Positions 21,801 to 31,705 of a DNA stretch of 34,890 bases are shown one piece after another. The notes beneath the pieces are model-generated. The model was not told the DNA's origin and searched no databases. It saw only the letters and a list, made by a program, of their open reading frames with translations. The stretch lies in contig LRSR01009521.1 of the NCBI GenBank assembly GCA_001579985.1, positions 1 through 34,890 of the forward strand, in the 5' to 3' direction. Each line of letters starts with the position of its first letter. Within the stretch, counting starts at the first letter, position 1. A program made the translations under genes and the position numbers. The DNA comes from Hypsibius dujardini (lineage: Eukaryota > Tardigrada > Eutardigrada > Parachela > Hypsibiidae).

Positions 21801-23376
21801 GGGGACAACGACAAAAACAAACCCTGTTAAGACACAATACATGAAACCAAGTTGCTTGTTATCGATCGTTCGCCATACACTTGCGACAGTCAATCACAGC
21901 TCGCCTGGCACCTGGAGTGGATAGATAGAAGGTGGTAACAAAGTGTCTGTCTTATTGTCTGAATATTGTTCAGTCACTCAATCTTTGTGCATGTGTTGTT
22001 CTTTGTTGTCTTCCTCTTTGGCATTGGTCGGTTCACTCGTCTGTCTTGTGCGTACCTCCTTGGCATGTCAGTAATTATTATGTCTGGATACCTTGTCTGC
22101 CTGTTTGTCCGTGAGTCGGTAGATATCTCGGTGGTAAATCTGTGATTGTGTCTGGTTGACTGGTTCGGCCTGACAGACTCTGGAGATGTCTTGTCTGTCG
22201 ACCTATGCGTGACTAGGCATTGTCTGTCGATCTGTTCCCGGTTATGTCTGGGTGTTGTCTGTCGATCTAAGCGTGACTATGCATTGTCTGTCGATCTGTT
22301 CCGGGTTTTGTCTGAATGCTGTCTGTCGATCTGTGCGTGACTATGCATTGTCTGTCGATCTGTTCCCGGTTTTGTCTGAATGCCTCCGAATGCGTGGACT
22401 GTCTTAAGTTATGACTGGTTGGTCTGCCTGTTGGTTTGTGACGCCTAGACATGGGAATGCTCGGTCCATACCGTGATGTCTGGATGTCTGACGGTGTGGG
22501 GGGAACGATGTGGCATACCTTGACGGAGTGGACGAAATCGGGGAACTTGATGGCGTCCTGAATGAAGAAGATCGGCATGTTGTTGCCGACCAGATCGAAG
22601 TTGCCCTCCTCCGTGTAGAACTTGGTGGCGAACCCGCGGACATCCCGCACCGTGTCGGCCGATCCGCGTGCCCCTCCGACCGTGGAGAAGCGCACAAAGA
22701 CCGGGGTGATCTTGCTGGGGTCTTGCAGGAAATTGGCCTTGGTGATGTTGGCCAAAGATTGGTAGACCTGGAATTAGGAATGCGAATTTAGTCCACTATA
22801 AATGATTTATTAGCCAAGCCATTTAGATTACGTCAAAATTACTAACGAAATTACGTCATTAATTTTAGTAAATATTTTTTTATTATTTATTTAATTTTAC
22901 TGAAATTAAAAGTAACTGATAGTTAGAAATTGATATTACTTGGTAACATTTTTATTTAGATTTGTAGATTAATTTTGCATGCCTACCTGGAAGTAACCGT
23001 GAGCAGCGGCGCCTCGCGCATGGACCGCTCGTTCAGGGATGCGTTCGTGGTCGAAGTGGGTGATCTTCTCGCGGAAGATAAAGTCCTCCAACAGCGTCGG
23101 GCCTCGCTCGCCTGCGTGCAACGAGTTCTGGTTGTCTGCGATCTTCACACCCTGATTGGTGGTGAGGAGGTCACCGTCCGTGGTGCGGGCGCGGTAGAAC
23201 TCCATCGAGGAGACCTTGGGGTTGTCGCAAGTGCCGTCCAGGTTGGAAGGGATGCATTGCGGAGGGGCTTGGGAGTTGCGGTCGGCGATGTTGTTGCTGC
23301 CGTCAAAGTTGTTGTGCTGAGCGTGGATGGTGGTGATGCAGACGAGCGCTAACAGCGCCGGAAGGAGTCTTGTCAT
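18834..23376 (-). CDS. Catalase B: secreted large-subunit (clade II) catalase
   Basis: H2O2-decomposing heme catalase. Exons, in transcript order: 23376-22987, 22767-22519, 21794-21331, 20653-20266, 20133-19819, 19268-18834; 746 codons plus TAA, phases 0,0,2,0,0. The N-terminus [19 protein letters not shown] is a signal peptide, followed by a Cys-containing spacer (Cys41, Cys50) absent from catalase A. Distal His119 lies in [15 protein letters not shown], the catalytic Asn is about 192 in [12 protein letters not shown], and heme-ligand Tyr406 lies in [10 protein letters not shown]. Residues from about 588 form the KatE-type glutaminase-like domain (DAVFIPGG). Length matches E. coli HPII (753 aa). 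Clade II catalases are typical of bacteria and fungi; introns show that this one belongs to the host genome. It is the paralog of catalase A. Introns contain 45- and 64-bp minisatellites and (CAGA)/(CAGG) tracts. Confidence 0.94.
19406..19540. repeat. 45-bp tandem repeat, three copies, catalase B intron 5
   Basis: The unit containing taagtgagacggtcgcagac starts at 19406, 19451 and 19496, period 45. It lies in the intron 19269-19818. Because 45 is a multiple of 3 it reads as an in-frame 15-residue repeat, but it is intronic. Confidence 0.9.
20694..20735. repeat. (CAGG)n tract, catalase B intron 3
   Basis: About ten caggcagg units immediately inside the intron 20654-21330; a variant of the CAGA arrays elsewhere. 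Scattered cagaca units continue to about 21190. Confidence 0.9.
22195..22390. repeat. 64-bp tandem repeat, about three copies, catalase B intron 2
   Basis: cattgtctgtcgatctgttc begins at 22218, 22282 and 22346, an exact 64-bp period. It seems to have been built from the TCTG-type simple repeat by duplication of a larger unit. Confidence 0.9.
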
Positions 23377-23627
23377 GGTTGTTTCCTTATGGGTGTGTTT
23401 TTGTTGATGGGTTATATCCTATACACTACACACTACAAATAAGGAGAAAAACGCGGCATCAAAACACCGCACGCTCTGTTAATGTTATGCTGATACTTGT
23501 GAAATTTGAAACGCAGACACTGTTGTCTGTTACACAGTCGGATATAGGTGTGAAGCTCGTTGGGTTCGCCATAGAGATGACAAGAATAGCCACACAAATC
23601 CCGGATTCAGAGAATAAAGAGCTTGAC
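23377..23627. other. Catalase B upstream flank (promoter/5' UTR expected)
   Basis: On the minus strand this is the region immediately upstream of the ATG at 23376. It contains gtagtgtgtagtgtatagga but no confident TATA box or known stress element. Plus-strand open frames here are shadows. Confidence 0.35.
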
Positions 23628-23690
23628 AAACAGACAGACAGACAGACAGACAGGTACACAGACATCGGGGTAGACAGACCGGCAACCAGG

Positions 23691-23732
<42 letters not shown>

Positions 23733-23782
23733 GGTACACGGACATCGAGGTAGACAGACAGACAGGTACAAGGACATCAAGG

Positions 23783-23818
<36 letters not shown>

Positions 23819-24072
23819 GGACAGACAGACAGACAGTACAAGGACATCGAGTAGACAGACAGACAGACAGACAGACGGGCAGGTAGACATACAGACATAT
23901 ATTCATACAAAAAGAGAGACGAACAGGGAGAGATACGGAGAGAGACAGAGACAGAGACAGACAGACAGACAGACAGAGACAGACAGAGAGACAGACAAAG
24001 AGACAGAGAGACAGAGAGACAGAGACAGACAGAGACAGAGACAGAAAGACAGACATACGGCAGGCAGACAGA
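23628..24072. repeat. Long (CAGA)n / (GACA)n array upstream of catalase B
   Basis: About 445 bp, starting with cagacagacaggtacac blocks (a higher-order unit including ggacatcgaggtagacagac repeated at least four times) and grading into gagacagagacag. It lies 250-700 bp upstream of the catalase B start. Confidence 0.95.
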
Positions 24073-24965
24073 TAGACACAAGGAAGGAAGCCTACATACA
24101 GGAAGGAGTTACTATATTTCATGAAGTTAAAGCACACAAACGTAATTGTAGACAAGCCTCGTTCAGACGGCACGGTACCTGTTTCCAGTAAATCTGTGCA
24201 AGGATTGGACAGTGTACACAATAACATTAAAAGCTTTTATGAACTCCAGGCAGAAATAAAAGTCTCCCAACCGAAAACTTTCAAGTGAATTCGACACGCC
24301 GGTCGATCACAATTCATATACAACGACCAGTCGGAGTAGAGGAGCATGTAATTCAAGGACAAATAAACGCATTTGGATGTGAGATGAGAAAAAGATTATT
24401 ATTGAAGGAAATTTGGCCGCCAGACTTGCAACACAAAGACCACGCCCACCCTCCAGAGAGACTGCACGGGTCAGCGAATTCCAGACCCACGAAATGCTTT
24501 TCCCCGCGCGAGTGTTACATACACAAATAGATATACGCGCTAAACCAGCCGAACTATATTTTACGCGAGAGAAAAAAACACACAAACTCGCGGGAGAAAG
24601 AAGGCAAGGTGCCTTTTCCAGGCACGCGAGCCCAGCAAGGAACCCCAGAACTGACCACCTCGCTCTTATCGCCGATGGATACAATTACAGACAGCGATCC
24701 CCACAGCAGATACAGACATCCAGGCAAGGCTATTTCCGGTAAGACAAGTAAACTAAAGCTGCTATCGTGAGAAGAAAAAAACAGGGAAGAGACATGCACT
24801 GTCTAAGTTGAAGACGTCGCCGCTTAAAAAATAAACTTGTTATGCAACAGGTGGACTGTGGTGTACTCTCAATGAAGGCATGAGTCTACCGGGTATTCAC
24901 ACCAAATGTGTAATCTAATTCTTACATAATATTGTGCTCGTCTCTAGTCTCTCTCACAGGTCCGC

Positions 24966-25014
<49 letters not shown>

Positions 25015-25432
25015 TGTCAGTTACTGGACATTTAGAAAAATATGGCACAATTAGAGCTTTAGCATCATCATCACCGATTCATGTGTGTTGTGTGTGTTGT
25101 GTGTGTGTTTGCGGTGGAAATAGGAGATAATAAAATAATAGTGAACAAAAGATCATCTTAAAACCTTGGGCTCTCTGACTGATTAGGGTGGGGGAAAGGA
25201 AGGAAAGTAGTCGCTCGAGGTACCACCACAAGCAAACAGCGCTGTGACGTGGTGGTCCGTCCGAATCGCACCGCAGCAGCAGACTTGCCGGATCTTGAGG
25301 AGGTATCGAGTAACCGGCACCGGAAAAAAATGGCCGAAGTAATTCAACGCTTTAACAATGCGGCTGTTGGTGGGGGCTTTAAATGTCTATATACCGTAAT
25401 CTTTTTGGCAGGATTTTTTGGGCATCTATAAA
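24073..25432. other. Intergenic, no gene recognised
   Basis: Open frames on both strands at 24285-24800 overlap and lack family features. A (CAGA)n tract occupies 24963-25016 and a (GTGTGTTGT)-type tract about 25083-25110. A 60-codon frame ending at 25431 (with NRHRKKMAEVIQRFNN) could be part of an exon but has no partner; I leave it unassigned. Confidence 0.4.
24963..25016. repeat. (CAGA)n tract
   Basis: Near-perfect cagacagacaga run of about 50 bp. Confidence 0.95.
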
Positions 25433-26675
25433 ACGTGCTAGTTTCTAGTTTCTAGTTTCTAGTTTCTAGTTGTAGTTTCTAGTTGTAGTTTCTAGTTGTA
25501 GTGTGTAGTTGTAATTTGTAATTTGTAATTTGTAGTTGTCTTTTTTTTGTATTTAGTGGTTTCGTAGCTGTATTTTTTTGTGTAGTACTTACGTAGCTGT
25601 ACTTTCCCATTGTAGTTTTTAGTTTGTATTTATGTGTTGTTTTTATTAAGAATGCGAAATGTTACGTCCAATTAGTACGGTCAATTCCCTGAGCACTGAA
25701 AATCGACTTTGCTGAATCTTAAATTACAATTAACTTGAGCAAGAACGGAGATTTTCCCTCCCGATTGGAGTGGAATCTTTTCTCACAAATACTTGTTCAT
25801 ATATCATAATTTCCCATTGGAATCTCGGGCTGGAAATCACATCCGCGGTTTCAGAAAAAATAAGGAAGAAACGAATTTCCGCACCACTTTGTGGTATGAC
25901 CCGGGCCTTGAATGATTGATTCATCAGCAACGTTTTCGAAGTTTCAATTTTGATTCCAACCACTGTAAAACATCAATTTTTGGAAAACGTTTGATTCCAA
26001 GATTTTCAACACGCATCTACTTCAAATTCAATTTGGAATCTATTGACATCAGCATAATCGTATTTGGATTCCAGGGGGCGGAGCTATGTGTCATTTCTGC
26101 AATATCACTCGGAAGCCTAGATTGAAATAGCCCGTAACTCCGCCCCCTGGCATTCAGAAACAATTCTGCTGATGTCAATCATATTTAAATCAAATTTGAA
26201 GTGGAAAAGTGTCAAAATTCTTGAAATCAAACGTTTTTCAGTGGTTGGGATTAAAAAATTGAAACTTCGGAAACTTTGTTAATGAATCAATCGATCAAGC
26301 CCCGCGTCAGAGCACAAAGTAGTGCGGGGATTGTTTTCTTCATTATTTTTTCTGAAACCGCGGATGTGATTTCCAGCTCGAGATTCCAATGTAAATTATG
26401 ATATATGAACAAGTATTTGTGAGAGAGAAAAAAACCTTCTCCGATCGGGAGGGAAAATTTCCGTTTTTGCCCAGGTAAATATAATGTACAAACCACGATT
26501 AGAAAGTACAACTACGTAAATATGAAATAAAAACTACAACTAAAAAAGACAACTACGAAACTACTAAATATTAAAGACAACTACTAACTACAAAATACAT
26601 TTAAAAAAGACAACTACGAAACTACTAAATATTAAAGACAACTACTAACTAGAAATTACAACTAGCGTTTTTTTA
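25433..26675. mobile_element. 1.2-kb fold-back (FB-like) element with tandem-repeat arms
   Basis: Nested inverted repeats. The outermost arms are simple tandem repeats: ctagtttctagtt/gtagttgta units at 25436-25640, matched in inverse by aactacgaaactactaaat-type units at 26515-26670. Inside these, 25736-25875 (caagaacggagattttccct onward) is the reverse complement of about 26335-26475. Innermost are 25930-26090 and 26125-26275, including the ggcggagct/agctccgcc palindrome. There is no coding capacity. This organisation (long arms made of short direct repeats around a small middle) is that of fold-back transposons. Truncated relatives occur at 4110-4590, 4790-5020 and perhaps near 33493. Confidence 0.8.
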
Positions 26676-27476
26676 CATAACCGGGATTTTTGGTGTTTCG
26701 GTTAGAGCTGCTTTATTAGAGGCGTCTTTTATCGCTCAAGATAGGGCGAATTCTGCTACCAGTTTATAATCGCGAACGGTCAAAATATGTCTCTATCTGT
26801 GTCGGGAACTCGTTTCGCCGGGTCGAAACCGTTTCAGAGGAAGTGACCGGCGGTGAATGTTGGCATACGATTAATTCATCCGTAATTAGTACGATTAACC
26901 TTATTTTAATCTACAGATAAATTTATCTACCACTTCAATTGTCCAGGAAAGTTTTCCATTCTAATCTGAACAGAGAAATACGAAGTTGCATAAAAGAAGA
27001 CAATTCTTTCCGCGTTTGTCTTGGTCGTAATAATTACGTAGATATTCCAACACACTCACATCCGATAACTGGTACAGTGAACTAAAATGTGAAATACATT
27101 TTTTATAACATTTTTTATTATTATAATACAATAATTAATTAATAGTATTTGTTAAAAGGAGATGAGAATTATTCAAATGAGCGCACGTTCTAGTTGTTGT
27201 TTACCAAACAACATCGTGACATTGAATTTGTTGGGGTTTTGCATACTGTCACGGTCAGCAGATATTTCGATTAGCCGCGTATTCGACTCAGGATGAAGGT
27301 ACGAGTGATCTGACGGGTCCTTCACAATTGTGCTGAGCCTAGTAGAACGACGGTCACGAAGCACGTCAAGTGTGTTTGTGAAAAGGAAGTGTGGGCTAGA
27401 GTGACGTCACTGGACACCCCAAAAGAAGATAGACAAACTTCAGAAACCCAAATATCCTGTTACCGTGTCACGGCCA
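26676..27476. other. Intergenic, no gene recognised
   Basis: AT-rich after 27080. A 63-codon minus-strand frame at 27173-27364 lacks any recognisable feature. Nothing supportable. Confidence 0.4.
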
Positions 27477-27768
27477 TGCAGACAGACCGACAGACAGACA
27501 GACAGACAAACAGACACACAGACACACAGACAGACACACGGACAGACACACAGACGCACAGACACACAGACACACAGACACACAGACAAACAGACACACA
27601 GACACACAGACACACAGACACACAGACACACAGACACACAGACACACAGACAGACAAACAGACAAACAGACAGACAAACAGGCAGACAGATAGGCAGACA
27701 AACAGACAAACAAACAGACAGACAGACAGGCAGATAAACAGACAAACAGACAGACAGACAGACAGAGT
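27477..27768. repeat. (CAGA)n and (CAGACACA)n array
   Basis: About 290 bp. The centre has a clear octanucleotide period (cagacaca), flanked by tetranucleotide cagacaga and cagacaaa blocks. Confidence 0.95.
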
Positions 27769-28704
27769 TAAGTATCACAAATGTGCTGGACTCGCCACCG
27801 CCTACATGCAGCCCAACTACCACGCCCATGCGGACCGCATACACAGCACAGTATAAGTCAATTCAGCCGACAAGACACGTTATGGAATGTCGATCGTGTT
27901 CTCGCGCCTGCACGTTCTCGCCTCATCCGATATACTAATAATAAGGCTAATAATACTGCCGGCTGTTTCCCAAGGGGGTCTTCGGAGAATCACACACTTA
28001 CCGAATGATGCAAATCCGGACGGTCATGAAAACACCAGGTGGCACTTGATGATGTGATGATGTATGTGGACGTCGATTTGCACGGATTGTTTAAAGGTCT
28101 TTAATGGTGTGAAGAGGCACACGAGCTCGTCTGCGTTTTACCGAGTGTGAAAATGTCAGCAGCGGTGGCGATAAATGTGATAATGCAACGCCATTACAAC
28201 ACACCAGTATGCGCTCGTATGGGCATCTTAATCGACGATAGATAAACACACTCACAGCTGATTATTCACAATCACTCTCTCAAAGAGGTCGCTAGACAGC
28301 AGTTCATTTTCAGCGAGACCCCCCCCCCGAGGCCGGTTTCGATTGGGTGCTCTCCGCGAAATCTACAGTAAGTGCCCTCCTACAGACTGGAGAAGCCGCT
28401 CAAAGAGAGCTCTCTGCCTGTAAAACAAACTGCATCTATGTCTAGGTACAGCGAAACGAGAGGCGTCGCGTGACCTGATATGAAAAACAATACCGCCGCC
28501 TTTTGTTGCGCCATACCATGCCATCATCATCATCATCATCACCATCATCACCATCACCGTAGTTCGGCCGCGGTGTGTTGTGTGGTGTGTTGTGTTGTGG
28601 TGGGGGTGTTGTTGAAAGCGTCCGAGTGGTGATTAGAGCGCGACAGACCCGAGAGGAAGTTCGACTGTACCATGTTGTGTAGTCTACCTTGCTTGGAGCT
28701 GGAA

Positions 28705-28738
<34 letters not shown>

Positions 28739-29618
28739 CGCGGTGTAAGCAGCGGTTGCCAATGTTTATGCGTGGTCAGTCGGTCGGTTGGTCGGTCGAT
28801 GGTGGTGCGTGGTGGGCGGGGCCAGGTGGTGAGAGAAACCCACGGCATGATACAGCCTCACTCGTGTGGGTGAGGCGTGATGCCCGCAAGTCAGTCCGGT
28901 GCGGGCAGATCTGGTATCTAGTACAAGGTGCGTAGGTGGTGTGCGATCCACAGACACCGGATGTGCGGTGTTGAACAGACAAATGAGCCTACAGACCGAA
29001 AACGAGCGAAAAGATATTTAACCACTACAAGGTGAGAGAATATTGTGTGAGAAAAAAACATGATTCACGCCTCCTAGACGGATCTCCGTGGGCGTGTGTG
29101 TCTGTCCATATAAGTAAGGTTAGTGTTCAGGACGACCTTGACTTTCGAGGGACAAGATTGGAAATCCTTCATGGAATATCCCTTGCAACTGCGCGACCCT
29201 GAAAAAGTTCGGGGATTTTTCATCCAATAGCAACACAAACATATTTGAGGACACGGAAACAACGTACGCTTGAGGCGTATATGGAAGACCAGGGTCCGGA
29301 TGGCCAACAACACAACCAAGCTGCTGGTCTTCTCCAGTATGAAAGCGCCTCTCGCGGCACGTTCTCGCTTGCACTAATGGTTGATCCCTCGTGTCTTATC
29401 ACTCACCATCTTGAGCGATCCATCTCGTCCGTTGTCCCCGAAAGCGCGCCTGTTGACCTTCTCTCATGCGAATTGCCTATAGTAGAAGAGCCAAAAGTAA
29501 ATTAGAACGCAGAATGGATCAGGAAGGAAGGTTCCCCAGATCCCGCACTCACACTCACTCGGTCGCGAATTACGGTTCCCTGCAAGAATAAGGAGTAAAC
29601 TCATGAATAGTACCAAAA
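27769..29618. other. Intergenic upstream of ferritin gene, with simple repeats
   Basis: Contains a C-run (about 28319-28328), a trinucleotide (ATC) run at about 28519-28555 that reads as poly-Met/His, and a (GA)n run at 28706-28739. A strong splice-donor-like gtaagtg at about 28369 could end an untranslated first exon of the ferritin gene, but I find no convincing partner acceptor. In the 110 bases before the ferritin ATG I see no CAGTGN-type iron-responsive-element loop. Confidence 0.4.
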
Positions 29619-30268
29619 ATGTCTTTAAGTCATGTGCAGTTTCATCGATACCTGTTCATCCTCCTCCTTGGCGTCGTGTTGCATCACGTCACACCGACGC
29701 ATGGCAAAAGCATTCGGGCAGTCGGTGGAAATAATAGCAATAAAACATCCGACGACGATCCCCTCGATGTGCAATCACTGATCCTGTACAAGCTGCCGGA
29801 TGACAATGTCGCCGCTATTAACAAGCAAATTAATCTGGAGTACTCTGCGTTTTATGCGTATGAATCGATGGTACGTATGTATGTTTTGGGATGGACAGAT
29901 TTTGTCTTGCCAGCTTGGTCAACTCCGCTAAGGTTTCTTCGCTGCACAGGCAGCCTTTTTCGACAGCGCCAATAACCCGATGCCGGGATGCTCCAAGTTC
30001 CTCCTCAAACTAGCAGACAAGCAACTGAACCAGGCCAGAATTTTCATAACGTTTCTCAACATCAAAGGAGGGAAACTTTTCCTGCCGGATATCAAGGTAG
30101 GTCGGAAACTTGACAGTTAAATGGATAAAGGCAGCAGATGGAGACCTAGGAATCGATGCAGACTGATAAACAGACATCCAAGCGTATAGATTGACAGACA
30201 AGAGAAGCCGACACGCAGGTAGACAAACAGACAGACAGACAAACAGATAGACAGACAAACAGAGACGC

Positions 30269-30309
<41 letters not shown>

Positions 30310-30328
30310 GGCAAGAAGGTAGGCAGAT

Positions 30329-30360
<32 letters not shown>

Positions 30361-30366
30361 CATAGC

Positions 30367-30409
<43 letters not shown>

Positions 30410-30898
30410 TAAACAAAGCAGACATCTACGTATAGATTCAAGAATAATCTGACTTAGATGGACTTTTACTTCAGGCGCCGACCATTGCTTCGTGGGATTC
30501 ATGTCTATCAGCGATGCAAGACGCCCTTCGAATCGAAATTCAAATTCGATATGGACTACATGATCTCTCGAAACGTGCCACCAAAGAGCAGGACTTTGCT
30601 GTAAGCCCTTAAAGCAAGCACATTTTCTTCGCGAACCAGACACACTCGTTTCATGTGTCTTACTTCATACTTCTTCACTGCTCCCTAGTTTGAGAAGCTG
30701 GCTTCTGACATGATCTTCAAGAATGCCAAATCAATCAAGCAGATAGCGGACATTGTCCGGCAGTTCCTGCGGGTGGCGGGAGGAGCGGAAGGACGACCGA
30801 CCGACCGCGGAGCCGGTGAGTTCCTTCTCGACAAGGAGCTACAGAAGGACGAGACTGCCTTCTCCGCGTCCGGTCTGGCGAAACCTCTCTCATTTTAA
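29619..30898 (+). CDS. Secreted ferritin-like protein with degenerate ferroxidase centre
   Basis: Exons 29619-29870, 29950-30096, 30475-30600 and 30689-30898, all phase 0, give 244 aa ending in TAA. Residues 1-29 are a signal peptide (hydrophobic YLFILLLGVVLHHV), so it should enter the secretory pathway; N38 and N41 are glycosylation sequons. From about 63 the ferritin four-helix fold is recognisable: INKQINLEYSAFYAYESM, then GGKLFLPDI, then SAMQDALRIEIQ. Of the H-ferritin ferroxidase residues, the equivalents of E27 (E74) and E107 (E154) remain. By my alignment the E62 and H65 positions are Q109 and Q112, and Q141 is N187, so ferroxidase activity is doubtful; it may be a light-chain-type partner or an iron/nucleation subunit. 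Extra cysteines occur at 98 and 143. The C-terminal tail (GRPTDRGAGE to SF) is longer than usual. It converges with the HPDL-like gene 270 bp downstream. Intron 2 carries a (CAGA)n array. Confidence 0.85.
30185..30425. repeat. (CAGA)n array in ferritin intron 2
   Basis: About 240 bp of cagacaga with cagataga and caggcaagaagg interruptions, inside the intron 30097-30474. Confidence 0.95.
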
Positions 30899-31010
30899 TT
30901 AATCTAGCGTCGCTACATTCATCAACGAAAATAGTCTCACTGAGTTGAGCCTGCTTCTGTTCCGTATGAGCGACCAGATCGTCAAACAACCATTTCAACG
31001 TGTTGCTGTC

Positions 31011-31016
31011 TTTATT
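31011..31016 (-). terminator. Possible poly(A) signal for the HPDL-like gene
   Basis: AATAAA on the minus strand (tttatt on plus), about 150 bp beyond the stop codon at 31168-31170. Distance and motif fit a polyadenylation signal; unverified. Confidence 0.4.
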
Positions 31017-31167
31017 GTACGGATCTTGCTCGTAACAAAACTGACCGTGTCCAAAAACTGTATTTCCTCAACAAATTAGTTTAACAACGTTTCACAAGGA
31101 ACTGGCGCACAAATCAAACAAAAAATGCATCTCTTGAGACCAAAACCACGCCGTAAAGTTTCTTGCG

Positions 31168-31578
31168 TCATAATGACGAGGAAACGGGCAAGTTAAGAGA
31201 CTGTTGGACGGACCACCACAAGGCGGCGATGTTGCCGGTACCGAATCCCGAAGCGCCCTGCCGTTCGATCAACTCCATAAAGAAGGTTTTCTTATCAAAA
31301 ATGGGTTTGGTGAAGATTTGCTTCAAATAACGTCTGTAACAATAACAAAAACAGAGAAATTGTAATCTTTGATCAGCAGGCGCAGTTCGTATGGTTTCAA
31401 TCAAAGATTCCTACTCACTTCCGACCATCGCCCGTGCCTGATGAGTCTGCTTCGCTGTCCAATAAGATTCCGTTGTCTCTCAACAGGGACAAGCTTTCCC
31501 CGGATAGAGCTATTTCCTTGAGCTTCCCCAGCTGGAATTCAGACACAAATTTCGTTTACATGGGTGTCGATCTGTCTA

Positions 31579-31629
<51 letters not shown>

Positions 31630-31639
31630 GCCTGTCTGT

Positions 31640-31705
<66 letters not shown>

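Noticed and set aside
11858-23376. Catalases as bacterial contamination
   Set aside because: Both genes contain GT-AG introns with correct phases, and their introns carry the same repeats found throughout the window.
28499-28560. Poly-Met/His coding run
   Set aside because: It is a simple (ATC/CAT)n trinucleotide repeat with no supporting gene structure.
29508-29618. Iron-responsive element in the ferritin 5' UTR
   Set aside because: No CAGTGN loop with a bulged C and paired stem is visible in the bases before the ATG. A distant 5' UTR exon was not resolved.
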